Shown: positions 47,702-57,339, numbered from the stretch's first letter. The stretch: DNA of 64,000 nucleotides from Noviherbaspirillum sp. UKPF54 (GCF_007874125.1 NZ_CP040128.1:1240001-1304000); one strand, 5' to 3'. Numbers and translations are program-made. Notes: a model not told the origin generated them from the sequence alone.

Positions 47702-47856
47702 CTGCTATCCCTGCACCGAACAATGACGGGGTTGCAAAATGCGGCCTTGCATGTCTTTTATGCAACTTGCCTTCGCGCCGACGATGAATGACCGGTACGC
47801 CTTGCCTCTGTTATCGGCAGATTTTTTTGTTTCCTATAGGCAGCATAAGAAATTTT

Positions 47857-49026
47857 CTAGAGGGTTGCAAGCCGCTCAAGGGCGCTGCGCAAAGTTTCAT
47901 CCTTCTTGGCGAAACAGAAGCGGACGATGCCCGATTCCCGTGGCTGCTGATAGAAGGCGGAAACAGGAATGGCGGCGACGCCGATTTCGGCCGTCAGCCA
48001 TTTTGCAAAGTCGGCTTCCGGCATGTCCGACACGGCGGAGTAATCGACGCACTGGAAATAGGTGCCGTCGGACGGCAGCAGCTTGAAACGGGTCGATGCC
48101 AGCCCGTTGCGAAACAGGTCGCGCTTGCGCTGGTAGAACGCGGGAAGTTCGAGATAGGGCGCCGGGTCGCCCATGTAGCGCGCCAGCGCATGCTGCACCG
48201 GCGTATTGACGGTAAAGACGTTGAACTGATGCACCTTGCGAAATTCGCCGGACAGTGGGGCCGGAGCGGCGACATAGCCGACCTTCCATCCGGTCACGTG
48301 ATAGGTCTTGCCGAAACTCGAGATGACGAAGGCGCGCGTCGCCAGCTCCGGATGACGGCACACCGATTCATGGCGCGCGTCGCCGTACACCATGTGTTCG
48401 TACACTTCGTCGGAAATGATCAGGATGCCAGTGCCGCGCACGATGGCCGCGAGCGCCGCGAGGTCCGCCGCACGCAGCACCGAGCCGGTCGGATTGTGCG
48501 GCGAATTGACCATGATCAGGCGGGTGCGGTCCGTGACCGCCGCGGCCACTTTTTCCCAGGGCACGGAATAACCGCCCGGGCCGACTTCCATCTGCACGAA
48601 AACCGGTTTTCCACCGGCCAGCTCTATCGCCGGCACGTAGCTGTCGTAAGCCGGTTCGATCACGATGACTTCGTCGCCGGCATGGACGCTGCACAGGATC
48701 GCCGTCAGGATGGCCTGGGTGGCACCCGCCGTCACGGTGATTTCCGTGGCAGCGTCATAGGCGTGGCCGTACAGCGCGGCAATCTTTGCCGCGATCGCTT
48801 CGCGCAACGCCGGCACGCCCGTCATCGGCGGATACTGGTTCATGCCTTGCTTCATCGCCGCCGACACCGCGTCGACCAGAGCCGGGTCACAGTCGAAATC
48901 CGGAAAACCCTGGCCCAGGTTGACCGCGCCTTTTTCCGCCGCCAGGGCCGACATGACGGTAAAGATCGTGGTGCCGACGTTCGGCAGTTTCGACTGTAGA
49001 GCGGGAGTGCTGGAAGACGGATTCAT
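47857..49026 (-). CDS. class I/II aminotransferase (methionine aminotransferase, YbdL-like)
   Basis: PLP-dependent aminotransferase of 389 residues. Features are the N-terminal GTTIFTVMSALAAEKGAVNLGQGFPDFD, the cofactor motif NSPHNPTG and the Schiff-base Lys in SSFGKTYHVTGWKVGYV. This pattern fits the YbdL/kynurenine-aminotransferase branch, which uses methionine and aromatic amino acids with 2-oxoacids, as in methionine salvage. It ends 155 bp from the HD-GYP gene start, with a separate promoter expected. Confidence 0.88.
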   Translation of the reverse strand: MNPSSSTPALQSKLPNVGTTIFTVMSALAAEKGAVNLGQGFPDFDCDPALVDAVSAAMKQGMNQYPPMTGVPALREAIAAKIAALYGHAYDAATEITVTAGATQAILTAILCSVHAGDEVIVIEPAYDSYVPAIELAGGKPVFVQMEVGPGGYSVPWEKVAAAVTDRTRLIMVNSPHNPTGSVLRAADLAALAAIVRGTGILIISDEVYEHMVYGDARHESVCRHPELATRAFVISSFGKTYHVTGWKVGYVAAPAPLSGEFRKVHQFNVFTVNTPVQHALARYMGDPAPYLELPAFYQRKRDLFRNGLASTRFKLLPSDGTYFQCVDYSAVSDMPEADFAKWLTAEIGVAAIPVSAFYQQPRESGIVRFCFAKKDETLRSALERLATL

Positions 49027-49050
49027 GCGGCATGCGGGCAGTTGTGGGAA

Positions 49051-49515
49051 TCAAGCTGGCATTGTAACCATTGCCGCCTCGGTCGGCTGCCAGGATTCCG
49101 GCTGGATGATGCCGAACAGCCCCGCGCGCGCGGTTCTTTTTCCCAGTTTCAGCAGTGCTTTGTCCTTGGTGATCAAGGTATGCGCCCGGGCGTCGCGCGC
49201 CAGTTCGAGGAATTTCTGGTCGTCCGGGTCCTTGCAGACGGGGAGGCGAATGTCGTCGCGCGGCAGCAGCATGTCGGCCGCGAGGCAGGTGATCAGGGCA
49301 TCGAACTGCGCCGCCGCAAGTGGCCGCGATTGCTCGTCCAGCGGGAGGTGACGGTATTCCAGCACCAGCAGCCACTCGGTGCGGCAATCGTCCCGCGTCA
49401 CAGCTTCCACCGTGCCAGCCTGCAGCGCCGCCAGCAGCCCTGCCCAGCGCGGGTCGCGAAACACGAACAGATCCAGGCAGACGTTGGTGTCGATTACAAT
49501 GCGCGTCGGTATCAT
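49051..49515 (-). CDS. PIN-domain protein (putative toxin family)
   Basis: 154 residues with the PIN ribonuclease fold: an N-terminal strand with the first acidic residue (IVIDTNVCLDLFVFRDPRW), a central Glu/Asp region (ITCLAADMLLP), and LPVCKDPDDQKFLELARDARAHTLITKDKAL with the remaining acidic ligands. This looks like the putative toxin-antitoxin PIN family (COG1569). No antitoxin-like small gene is adjacent, since yaaA lies 27 bp away in the opposite direction. Its role as a toxin is unproven. Confidence 0.85.
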   Translation of the reverse strand: MIPTRIVIDTNVCLDLFVFRDPRWAGLLAALQAGTVEAVTRDDCRTEWLLVLEYRHLPLDEQSRPLAAAQFDALITCLAADMLLPRDDIRLPVCKDPDDQKFLELARDARAHTLITKDKALLKLGKRTARAGLFGIIQPESWQPTEAAMVTMPA

Positions 49516-49542
49516 TGCCTTAGTTATCCTGATTGATTTTCC

Positions 49543-50319
49543 ATGCTGATTGTTTTATCGCCCGCCAAGACGCTCGACTACGACACGCCTGCAACGACCG
49601 ATGCGCACACCCTCCCGGATTTCCTCAGCCATTCGGCCGAACTGATCGCTACCCTGAAACAGCTGTCGCCGGCCCAGGTCGGCAGCCTGATGCGGATTTC
49701 GGATGCCTTGGCGGTGTTGAACGTCGGGCGTTACGCTTCCTGGTCGACCAGCTTCACCAAAGAGAACGCAAAACAGGCGATTCTCGCATTTAACGGCGAT
49801 GTCTACGAGGGGCTCGACGCGGCGTCGCTTACCGCGAAACAGCTCGATGTCGCGCAATCCAGGATTCGCATTTTATCCGGCTTGTACGGCGTGCTGCGTC
49901 CGCTCGACCTGATGCAGCCGTATCGGCTGGAAATGGGAACCCGGCTGGCTAACCCACGCGGCAAGGATCTGTATGCATTCTGGGGCGACCGGGTTACCGA
50001 GGCGCTCAACCAGGCCTTGGACGAGCAGAAGTCGATGGCGCTGGTCAATCTCGCGTCGGAAGAGTATTTCAGGGTGGTCAAGCCCCGTTTGTTGAAGGCG
50101 CCGGTCATCACGCCGGTGTTCGAGGACTGGAAGGGCGGCAAGTACAAGGTGATTTCGTTTTACGCCAAGCGCGCGCGCGGCATGATGGCGCGCTACGCGG
50201 TGAAGAACGGGATCAGGCAGCCGGAAAAGCTGAAGGAATTCGATGCGGAAGGATATGCGTTCGACGCGGCAGCCTCAAACGACAACATGTGGGTCTTTCG
50301 GCGTCGTATCGAGGGCTAG
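49543..50319 (+). CDS. yaaA: peroxide stress protein YaaA
   Basis: YaaA/DUF328 protein of 258 residues that in E. coli lowers unincorporated iron during H2O2 stress. The full-length signature is visible: [59 protein letters not shown] and [14 protein letters not shown]. It is divergent from the PIN gene with only 27 bp between the starts, and convergent with bamD across a bidirectional terminator. Confidence 0.97.
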   Translation: MLIVLSPAKTLDYDTPATTDAHTLPDFLSHSAELIATLKQLSPAQVGSLMRISDALAVLNVGRYASWSTSFTKENAKQAILAFNGDVYEGLDAASLTAKQLDVAQSRIRILSGLYGVLRPLDLMQPYRLEMGTRLANPRGKDLYAFWGDRVTEALNQALDEQKSMALVNLASEEYFRVVKPRLLKAPVITPVFEDWKGGKYKVISFYAKRARGMMARYAVKNGIRQPEKLKEFDAEGYAFDAAASNDNMWVFRRRIEG

Positions 50320-50328
50320 GCCGGAAAC

Positions 50329-50357
50329 GACAAAGCCTCGCATTGCGAGGCTTTGTC
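50329..50357. terminator. bidirectional terminator between yaaA and bamD
   Basis: GACAAAGCCTCGC (50329-50341) and GCGAGGCTTTGTC (50345-50357) form a perfect 13-bp stem with a 3-nt loop. T-rich sequence lies on the plus strand after it, and the A-run within the left arm's flank is usable on the other strand. It serves two convergent genes. Confidence 0.85.
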
Positions 50358-50379
50358 ATTTTGTCGCGGTAAGCGCGAC

Positions 50380-51177
50380 TTACCAGATTTTCCACCACGG
50401 GCCGCTTTGCGCCACTGTGCCCTTGAAAAATGCGCTGTTCGGGAAATTCGCTTTCAGCACGCGTTCTGTATCGTCGCGCAGATCGGTCAGGCCCAGTGCA
50501 TCGTATGATTTCACCATGATGGTCAGGGCTTCCTCGATCACCGGCGCGTCGCGGTATTCGTTGACCGCTACCTGAGCACGGTTGGCCGCCGCCACGTAGG
50601 CGCCGCGGCGATAGTAGTAACTTGCTACATGCACTTCGTGGCGTGCCATGGCATTGACCAGGTACTTCATGCGGGCGATCGCATCCTTGGCGTATTTGCT
50701 GTCCGGGAAACGCTCGGCCAGCTGCTTGAAGGAGTCGAAGGCTTCATGCGCGGCTTTCGGATCGCGTTCGCTCGGATCCTGCTTCGACAGGAAATCGAAG
50801 AAGCCGGTGTTGTCGTTAAAGTTGATCAGTCCGCGCAGGTAATACATGTAATCGACGTTCGGATGATTCGGGTGCAGCTTGATGAAGCGCTCCACCGCGG
50901 CCAGCGCCTGCGCCTGGTCGCCCTGGCGGTAATTGGCGTAGGCGATTTCCATCTGCGCCTGCTGCGCATAGGTGCCGAATGGATAACGCGACTCCAGCTT
51001 TTCGAAGTACTGGATCGCTTTTTCGTAATTCCCGCTCGATAATTCGTCGCGAGCCTCCGAGTATAATTTGGCGGCTGGCCAATCCTTGGTCTCATCCACT
51101 TTTTCGGGAAGCAGACCGCAACCCGACAGCGAGGCGGCGAGAACAAGGGCAGCGAACTTCAGGGATTTTTTTTGCAT
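50380..51177 (-). CDS. bamD: outer membrane assembly lipoprotein BamD (ComL)
   Basis: Essential lipoprotein of the beta-barrel assembly machine. From the ATG at 51177 it has 265 residues, with a lipoprotein signal (MQKKSLKFAALVLAA then SLSGC, lipobox LSGC). Tetratricopeptide-like repeats follow: YSEARDELSSGNYEKAIQYFEKLESRYPFGTYA, GDQAQALAAVERFIKLHPNHPNVDYMYYLRGL. Longer in-frame starts up to 51450 run through rluD on the opposite strand and are not real. It is divergent from rluD with 43 bp between the starts, a common arrangement. Confidence 0.96.
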   Translation of the reverse strand: MQKKSLKFAALVLAASLSGCGLLPEKVDETKDWPAAKLYSEARDELSSGNYEKAIQYFEKLESRYPFGTYAQQAQMEIAYANYRQGDQAQALAAVERFIKLHPNHPNVDYMYYLRGLINFNDNTGFFDFLSKQDPSERDPKAAHEAFDSFKQLAERFPDSKYAKDAIARMKYLVNAMARHEVHVASYYYRRGAYVAAANRAQVAVNEYRDAPVIEEALTIMVKSYDALGLTDLRDDTERVLKANFPNSAFFKGTVAQSGPWWKIW

Positions 51178-51220
51178 GACGTTGCAAGAATACATCTGAA
51201 CAAGAGATCGATTATAGCTG

Positions 51221-52258
51221 ATGGAACTTGCCACGATGCGCGCCGAAAAACCGAATTTGAATAATAAAACCCTGCCCGACTCCGATTTCGAGGACGTCGA
51301 TGAAGATGCAGGCTTGCCGGAGCAAGCCGCGATCACCCTGGTCCTGAGCCCCGAATATTGCGGCATGCGGCTCGACAAGGTGCTGTCGACACTGGTTCCG
51401 CAATATTCGCGCAGCCGCCTGCAGCAATGGATAGAAGCCGGCCATGTCATCGTGGACGGTCAGCCTGCGCGCCCGAAAACGACGATGCTGGGCGACGAAA
51501 CCATCGTCGTGCAGCCGCAGGCAGCGCCCGAGGAACAGGCCTATCAGCCGGAACTGATGACGCTGCCAATCGTCCACGAAGATGCGTCGATTCTGGTTAT
51601 TGACAAACCGGCCGGCCTGGTCGTGCATCCGGCGGCAGGCAACTGGACCGGTACCTTGCTCAACGGGCTGCTGCACCACATTCCGTCGCAGGCCGGCGTA
51701 CCGCGCGCGGGAATCGTGCATCGCCTCGACAAGGAAACCAGCGGCTTGATGGTGGTCGCCAAGACCCTGGAAGCGCAGACCGACCTGGTGCGCCAGCTGC
51801 AGGCGCGCACCGTCAAGCGCGAATATCTGGCGCTGGTGTGGGGCATGCCGCAGATTAGCGGCCGGATCGAGGCCGCGATCGGCCGCCACCCGCGCGACCG
51901 CATCAAGATGGCCGTCTCCACGCATGAAAGCGCCAAGCCGGCAGTCACGCATTACCAGCGCCTGGCAACCGGACAGCTCGATGGCCGCGCGGTGAGCCTA
52001 TTGCGTTGCCAATTGGAAACTGGGCGAACCCACCAGATCCGCGTCCATATGGCGTCGATCGGTTTTCCATTGGTGGGCGATCCGCTATATGGAAAGCCGC
52101 ACTTGGCATCAGCGTTCGCCCGCCAGGCGTTGCATGCCTATCGGCTCGGCCTGACGCACCCCGGGTCGGAACAGCATTGCGAATGGCGCGCGGCATTGCC
52201 GCCCGATTTGGCGGAACTGTTCGAGCGGGCCGGCATAGACGCAGCCGCGGCGGATTGA
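51221..52258 (+). CDS. rluD: 23S rRNA pseudouridine synthase RluD
   Basis: Makes pseudouridines 1911, 1915 and 1917 of 23S rRNA helix 69. An N-terminal S4 domain ([28 protein letters not shown]) follows a ~40-residue acidic extension. The catalytic Asp lies in [18 protein letters not shown], and [23 protein letters not shown] is present. Length 345 residues; E. coli RluD has 326. The ATG at 51221 or 51236 could be used. The pgeF gene begins 3 bp after the stop. Confidence 0.95.
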   Translation: MELATMRAEKPNLNNKTLPDSDFEDVDEDAGLPEQAAITLVLSPEYCGMRLDKVLSTLVPQYSRSRLQQWIEAGHVIVDGQPARPKTTMLGDETIVVQPQAAPEEQAYQPELMTLPIVHEDASILVIDKPAGLVVHPAAGNWTGTLLNGLLHHIPSQAGVPRAGIVHRLDKETSGLMVVAKTLEAQTDLVRQLQARTVKREYLALVWGMPQISGRIEAAIGRHPRDRIKMAVSTHESAKPAVTHYQRLATGQLDGRAVSLLRCQLETGRTHQIRVHMASIGFPLVGDPLYGKPHLASAFARQALHAYRLGLTHPGSEQHCEWRAALPPDLAELFERAGIDAAAAD

Positions 52259-52261
52259 TCA

Positions 52262-53020
52262 ATGCCCCATTTCGTCGTCCCCGACTGGATCGGTGCGCCT
52301 CCCAACGTCGCAGCACTGTCGACCACGCGCATAGGCGGCGTGAGCCGTGCGCCGTATGACGATGGTGTAGGCGGCGGCGGACTGAATCTGGGCGCGCATG
52401 TCGGAGACGATCCCGCGCACGTCGCCCGCAACAGGGCGCTGTTGCGCCAGCATTTGCCGGCCGAGCCTGCCTGGCTGTCGCAAGTGCACGGCACGACGGT
52501 GGTCGACGCCGCCGGCATAGGTCAGACTGTTCCGGACGCGGACGCCAGCGTTGCGAATCAGCCCGGAGTCGTCTGCGTCATCCAGACCGCGGACTGTCTG
52601 CCGGTGTTGTTTTGCGATACGCGAGGGCGCGCGGTCGGCGCCGCGCATGCCGGATGGCGCGGCTTGGCGCAAGGCGTACTGGACAACACGATCGCGCGCA
52701 TGCGCGACGCGGGCGCGGATGAAATCTTGGCCTGGCTCGGGCCGGCCATCGGCCCGGAGCGCTTCGAGGTCGGGCAAGACGTGTACGACGCATTCGTCAA
52801 GCGCGATGCCCGCCTTGCTGCGGCATTCATGCCGAATCCCGATCAGGCGGGAAAATATTGGGCCGATATTTATAGCTTGGCGAGGGCGATACTCGCGCAT
52901 GCGGGCATCACCCGCATATACGGCGGCGGCCTGTGCACCGTGACCGATCGAGGAAGTTTTTTTTCCTATCGACGCGACAAGACGACTGGCCGTATGGCAT
53001 CGTTGATTTGGCTCAAATAG
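52262..53020 (+). CDS. pgeF: peptidoglycan editing factor PgeF (YfiH, laccase-domain family)
   Basis: 252-residue metal-dependent protein of the YfiH family, thought to remove wrongly incorporated L-Ser from peptidoglycan precursors in E. coli; it was formerly called polyphenol oxidase. Conserved zinc/catalytic residues are seen in QVHGTTVVDA, QTADCLPVLF and GAAHAGWRGLAQGVL, with GPAIGPERFEVG near the centre. It follows rluD directly, the usual rluD-yfiH pairing, and is probably co-transcribed. Confidence 0.95.
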   Translation: MPHFVVPDWIGAPPNVAALSTTRIGGVSRAPYDDGVGGGGLNLGAHVGDDPAHVARNRALLRQHLPAEPAWLSQVHGTTVVDAAGIGQTVPDADASVANQPGVVCVIQTADCLPVLFCDTRGRAVGAAHAGWRGLAQGVLDNTIARMRDAGADEILAWLGPAIGPERFEVGQDVYDAFVKRDARLAAAFMPNPDQAGKYWADIYSLARAILAHAGITRIYGGGLCTVTDRGSFFSYRRDKTTGRMASLIWLK

Positions 53021-53363
53021 TTGCCTTCTTTCATGGGTGAAGATTGGTGCGCCCATTTCAATTGGCCTGTACCTCTCGTCATTGCCTTTCTCAAGAGAAA
53101 TATCAAGCGCATGATTCAATCCGTTATGCGGAAATATTTTCAATTTCTTTGTTATGGGCTTGGCGCTGGCGTGTATACGGCAAGTTAAAATGGGCTGCTG
53201 GGGAGACACTAGACGTACAGCATACAGATCGTGGCCGGCAAGGAGAATCGCACGGTGACAGGCATTGCAAAAACAAGATAAATCCGGCGATGGCAGCGAT
53301 CGAACCGAAGGTTAAGTACCACACCCGAACTTCAACGACACGTCAAAACCTAGAGATGCACGC
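53021..53363 (+). other. intergenic region before phaC, no gene supported
   Basis: 343 bp. A possible frame at 53044-53367 has unusual composition and no recognisable domain, so I do not call it. A TTAAAAT box around 53186 could be part of the phaC promoter, but no clear -35 element is present and only a weak ribosome site precedes the phaC ATG. No terminator was found after pgeF. Confidence 0.4.
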
Positions 53364-55073
53364 ATGAACATGTTCACCCCGCAAACCGATTTCGCCTCGT
53401 GGATGCCCAAGTTCGATCCCACGGCATGGCAATCCTGGCTCAAAACCCAGCAAATTGATACGAAGCCGATCACCGCAACGATGAAGGAGTTCGGTGCGAC
53501 TATCGATCCCTCAACGATTGCGCAGTTGCAGAACGACTATATGCAGCAATGCTCTTCGCTGTGGCAGGAGATGCTGAGCTCAAAGACGCCCGCGATTCCC
53601 GACCGGCGCTTCGCCGGCCCGGAATGGCAGTCGAACCCGATGTTCGCTTTCAACGCCGCCACGTACTTGCTGAATTCGCGATTCCTGATGGCCATGGCGG
53701 ACGCCGTGGAAGCAACGCCGCGCGCGAAGCAGAAAATCCGCTTCGCGGTTCAGCAATTGGTCGATGCCATGTCGCCGGCAAATTTTCTCGCGACCAATCC
53801 GGAAGCACAGCAAAAACTGATCGAGACCAAGGGAGAGAGCCTGATGAAAGGCATTTCCCACATGATCGAAGACTTGCAAAAAGGCCATATCTCGCAATCT
53901 GACGAGTCCGCTTTCGAAGTCGGGCGCAATGTGGCCACTACCGAAGGCGCGGTCGTATTCGAAAACGCGTTTTTCCAGCTCATCCAGTACAAGCCCCTGA
54001 CAAAAACCGTCTTCGAGCGACCGCTGCTGCTGGTTCCGCCTTGCATCAACAAGTACTACATTCTGGATCTGCAGCCGGAAAATTCGCTGGTGCGCTATGC
54101 CGTCAGCGAAGGACACACGGTATTCCTCGTTTCATGGCGCAATCCGGATGCCTCGCTGGCCAATGCGACCTGGGACGACTATATCGAACAAGGCGCGATC
54201 GAGGCAATTAACGTCGTGCGTGACATTTCCAAGCAGGACCAGATCAATGCACTTGGCTTCTGCGTGGGCGGAACGATTCTGTCGACAGCACTGGCATTGC
54301 TTTTTGCGCGCGGCGAAAAACCCGTGTCCAGCGTCACCCTGCTGACCACGCTGCTGGATTTCTCGGAGACCGGCGTCATCGACGTCTTCATCGACGAGGC
54401 GCAGGTTGCGTTGCGCGAAAAGACCATCGGCAACGGCGGGCTCATGCCGGGACGAGATTTCACGTCCGCATTTTCCAGTCTGCGGCCGAACGACCTAGTC
54501 TGGAATTACGTGAAGTCGAACTACCTGAAGGGGGAAAACCCGCCGCCGTTCGACCTCCTGTACTGGAATGCGGATGCCACCAATCTTCCGGGACCGATGT
54601 TCTGCTGGTACCTGCGCAACCTTTACCTTGAAAACAGCCTGAAGGTGCCGGGCAAGCTCACGGTGGCTGGCGAGCCGGTCGATCTCGGCGCAATCGATGC
54701 GCCGGTCTTCATCTACGGGTCGCGCGAAGATCACATCGTTCCGTGGACCGCCGCCTACGAATCGAACAACCTCTTGAACGCCAGAAAGCGCGGCAATAAC
54801 CGTTTCGTGCTCGGCGCGTCCGGCCACATCGCTGGCGTGATCAATCCGCCGGCCAAGAAGAAACGCAGCTACTGGACCAACGACAAGCCGGCGGCCAGCG
54901 CCGACGCATGGATGAAAGGCGCGACCGAGCATCCGGGCAGTTGGTGGCCGGAATGGTCGTCATTCCTCGGTGCAAACGCAGGCGAGCAAGTGAAGGCACC
55001 CAAGTACGGCAACCCCAAGTACAAGGTGATCGAGCCTGCACCGGGCCGCTATGTGAAGGTCAAGGCGGAATAA
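53364..55073 (+). CDS. phaC: class I poly(3-hydroxyalkanoate) synthase
   Basis: Polymerises (R)-3-hydroxyacyl-CoA on granule surfaces. 569 residues; C. necator PhaC1 has 589. The lipase-like box is GFCVGGT with catalytic Cys300, and the rest of the triad is Asp456 (YGSREDHIVPW) and His488 (LGASGHIAGVINPP). The N-terminal ~180 residues are variable, as in class I. The genes phaA and phaB are absent from the window; phaR follows. The substrate could also include 4-hydroxyacyl units made by the catabolic genes nearby (speculative). Confidence 0.97.
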   Translation: MNMFTPQTDFASWMPKFDPTAWQSWLKTQQIDTKPITATMKEFGATIDPSTIAQLQNDYMQQCSSLWQEMLSSKTPAIPDRRFAGPEWQSNPMFAFNAATYLLNSRFLMAMADAVEATPRAKQKIRFAVQQLVDAMSPANFLATNPEAQQKLIETKGESLMKGISHMIEDLQKGHISQSDESAFEVGRNVATTEGAVVFENAFFQLIQYKPLTKTVFERPLLLVPPCINKYYILDLQPENSLVRYAVSEGHTVFLVSWRNPDASLANATWDDYIEQGAIEAINVVRDISKQDQINALGFCVGGTILSTALALLFARGEKPVSSVTLLTTLLDFSETGVIDVFIDEAQVALREKTIGNGGLMPGRDFTSAFSSLRPNDLVWNYVKSNYLKGENPPPFDLLYWNADATNLPGPMFCWYLRNLYLENSLKVPGKLTVAGEPVDLGAIDAPVFIYGSREDHIVPWTAAYESNNLLNARKRGNNRFVLGASGHIAGVINPPAKKKRSYWTNDKPAASADAWMKGATEHPGSWWPEWSSFLGANAGEQVKAPKYGNPKYKVIEPAPGRYVKVKAE

Positions 55074-55102
55074 GCGGCGCGCCGGATGGATAACGTATCT
55101 TT

Positions 55103-55132
55103 TGCCAATACGCCATGCATGGCGTATTGGCA
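55103..55132. repeat. perfect 30-bp palindrome downstream of phaC
   Basis: TGCCAATACGCCATG (55103-55117) is followed directly by its exact reverse complement (55118-55132), with no loop. It lies 30 bp after the phaC stop, in a 236-bp gap before phaR. No T-run follows on either strand. As RNA it would make a very stable hairpin; as DNA it could be an operator. Confidence 0.85.
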
Positions 55133-55161
55133 TTGCTAAAAAGAAATAAAGTTGTTCTCAA

Positions 55162-55172
55162 TTGCATTGCAA
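55162..55172. promoter_or_regulatory. TTGCATTGCAA, candidate PhaR operator
   Basis: A perfect palindrome around a central T sits 138 bp upstream of phaR, beside A/T-rich sequence with a TATAAT-like box (TATAATAATC near 55180). PhaR proteins bind TGC-containing palindromes before phaP and their own gene in studied bacteria. Autoregulation is inferred. Confidence 0.4.
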
Positions 55173-55309
55173 TAACCTTATAATAATCTGGCAATAGTTG
55201 CGTAAATCTTTGTTTTCTCGCACTATAATTAAACGAGACAGAGGCGAACGCATGTTCGCTTTTTATAAAACGGCATAAATGCGTTGCAACGCAAAACACT
55301 GGAAATTCG

Positions 55310-55882
55310 ATGAATAGTGCAAAAAAGGCTACCGAGCGCTTGATCAAGAAGTATCCGAACCGCCGCCTTTACGATACCCAGACCAGTTCCTACATTACGC
55401 TCTCCGACGTGAAGCAACTGGTGCTCGACAACGAAGAGTTCACCGTCGTCGATGCCAAGACCGAGGAAGACCTGACTCGCAGCATTCTTTTGCAGATCAT
55501 CCTGGAAGAAGAGGCGAACGGCACGCCGATGTTTTCCAGCAGTGCGCTGTCGCAGATCATCCGTTACTACGGCCACGCGATGCAGGGGATGATGGGTTCC
55601 TATATCGAGAAAAATATCCAGGCCTTCATCGACATCCAGAACAAGCTGGCCGAAACTTCCAAGGGCTTTTACGAAGGCAAGCCGTTTAGTCAGGAAATGT
55701 GGACCCAGTTCATGAATGTGCAGGGGCCGATGATGCAGGGGATGATGAGCAACTACATCGAGCAGAGCAAGAATTTGTTTATGCAGATGCAGGAGCAGAT
55801 GCAGAACCAGACCAAGAATATGTTCGGCAGCTTTCCGGGGAATTTCCCGTTTCCTGGCATGACCGACAAGGACAAGAAATAG
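55310..55882 (+). CDS. phaR: polyhydroxyalkanoate synthesis repressor PhaR
   Basis: DNA- and granule-binding repressor that senses PHA, 190 residues. The conserved PhaR DNA-binding domain is LIKKYPNRRLYDTQTSSYITLSDVKQLV, then LTRSILLQIILEEEANG and MFSSSALSQIIRYYGHAMQGMMG. The C-terminal half is Met/Gln-rich (QMQEQMQNQ), as in phasin-like or PhaR tails. It follows phaC, and a terminator is found after it, just before rimO. Confidence 0.96.
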   Translation: MNSAKKATERLIKKYPNRRLYDTQTSSYITLSDVKQLVLDNEEFTVVDAKTEEDLTRSILLQIILEEEANGTPMFSSSALSQIIRYYGHAMQGMMGSYIEKNIQAFIDIQNKLAETSKGFYEGKPFSQEMWTQFMNVQGPMMQGMMSNYIEQSKNLFMQMQEQMQNQTKNMFGSFPGNFPFPGMTDKDKK

Positions 55883-55931
55883 TCCACGCTTTAGTGCAAC
55901 TCTTGCCTCTGCAGGCGAGAACGGCGGCTTG

Positions 55932-55968
55932 AAAGGGTACAATAGCGGATTGCTTTGTACCCTTTTTT
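55932..55968 (+). terminator. intrinsic terminator between phaR and rimO
   Basis: AAAGGGTACAA (55932-55942) pairs with TTGTACCCTTT (55955-55965) around a 12-nt loop, followed by more T. It ends 3 bp before the rimO ATG, so the rimO leader and phaR terminator coincide. Confidence 0.85.
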
Positions 55969-55971
55969 GTT

Positions 55972-57327
55972 ATGTCCGATTCTTCTCCCAAAGTCGGTTT
56001 CGTCTCGCTCGGCTGCCCCAAGGCACTGGTCGATTCGGAACAAATCATTACCCAGTTGCGCGCCGAAGGCTATGAAACGGCGAAGTCGTACGACGGCGCC
56101 GATCTGGTGATCGTCAATACCTGCGGCTTCATCGATGCCGCCGTGCAGGAGTCGCTCGATGCGATCGGCGAGGCGCTCAATGAAAACGGCAAGGTGATCG
56201 TCACCGGTTGCCTGGGCGCGAAAAAGGATGCTGCCGGCAATGACATCGTCCAGAGCGTGCATCCGAAGGTGCTGGCGGTGACCGGACCGCATGCGCTTGG
56301 CGAAGTGATGGGCGCGGTCCACCAGCACCTGCCCAAGCCGCACGATCCGTTCGTCGATCTGTTACCGCCGCAGGGCATCAAGCTCACGCCGAAACACTAT
56401 GCCTACCTGAAGATTTCCGAGGGCTGCAATCACCGCTGCAGCTTCTGCATCATCCCGTCGATGCGCGGCGATCTGGTGTCGCGCCCGGTGGCCGATGTGA
56501 TGCTGGAGGCGGAAAACCTGTTCAAGGCGGGCGTCAAGGAATTGCTGGTGATTTCGCAGGATACCAGCGCGTACGGCGTTGACGTGAAGTTCCGCACCGG
56601 CTTTTGGAACGGCAAGCCGGTCAAGACCCACATGACGCAACTGGTGACCGCGTTGGGCGAGCTGGCCGCGCAATACGATGCGTGGGTGCGCCTGCACTAC
56701 GTGTATCCGTATCCGCACGTCGACGACATCATCCCGCTGATGGCCCAGGGCAGGGTCTTGCCTTACCTCGACGTGCCGCTGCAGCATGCACACCCGGATG
56801 TGTTGAAGCGCATGAAGCGCCCGGCCAACGGCGAAAAGAATATCGAACGCATCCAGGCTTGGCGCAAGATGTGCCCGGACCTGACGATCCGCTCCACTTT
56901 CATCGCCGGGTTCCCGGGCGAGACGGAATCGGAGTTCCGGTACCTGCTGGACTTCCTGGCGGAAGCCGAGATCGACCGGCTCGGTTGCTTCTCGTATTCG
57001 CCGGTGGAAGGCGCGACGGCCAACGAGTTGCCGAACCCGGTGCCGGAAGAAGTGCGCGACGAGCGGCGCGACCGTGTGATGGCGCTGCAGGAAGGGATTT
57101 CCAAGAAGCGCCTGCAGGCGAAAGTCGGCAAGACCATCCGTGTGCTGATCGACGAGGTGGAGAAGACCGGCGGCGCCGTCGCGCGTTCCTCCGCCGATGC
57201 TCCGGAAATCGACGGCGTAGTTTACGTCAAGCCGCCGTACGAACCGCACAGGAAGCTGCGCGTCGGCGAATTCGTGGATGTCCGGGTGACTGCCGCCGAT
57301 GCCTACGACTTGTGGGCGGAAGCCTGA
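55972..57327 (+). CDS. rimO: ribosomal protein S12 methylthiotransferase RimO
   Basis: Radical SAM enzyme that methylthiolates an Asp of ribosomal protein S12. The N-terminal UPF0004 domain has Cys in [21 protein letters not shown] and VTGCLGAKK. The radical SAM motif is [13 protein letters not shown] domain ends the protein ([14 protein letters not shown]...). 451 residues, near E. coli RimO (441). There is no Shine-Dalgarno sequence because the phaR terminator abuts the ATG, so the message may be leaderless or use an unusual start. Confidence 0.97.
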   Translation: MSDSSPKVGFVSLGCPKALVDSEQIITQLRAEGYETAKSYDGADLVIVNTCGFIDAAVQESLDAIGEALNENGKVIVTGCLGAKKDAAGNDIVQSVHPKVLAVTGPHALGEVMGAVHQHLPKPHDPFVDLLPPQGIKLTPKHYAYLKISEGCNHRCSFCIIPSMRGDLVSRPVADVMLEAENLFKAGVKELLVISQDTSAYGVDVKFRTGFWNGKPVKTHMTQLVTALGELAAQYDAWVRLHYVYPYPHVDDIIPLMAQGRVLPYLDVPLQHAHPDVLKRMKRPANGEKNIERIQAWRKMCPDLTIRSTFIAGFPGETESEFRYLLDFLAEAEIDRLGCFSYSPVEGATANELPNPVPEEVRDERRDRVMALQEGISKKRLQAKVGKTIRVLIDEVEKTGGAVARSSADAPEIDGVVYVKPPYEPHRKLRVGEFVDVRVTAADAYDLWAEA

Positions 57328-57339
57328 CCGGGAGGACGC

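Noticed and set aside
53044..53367. 107-residue frame before phaC
   Set aside because: Odd composition, no ribosome site, overlaps the phaC start, no recognisable domain.
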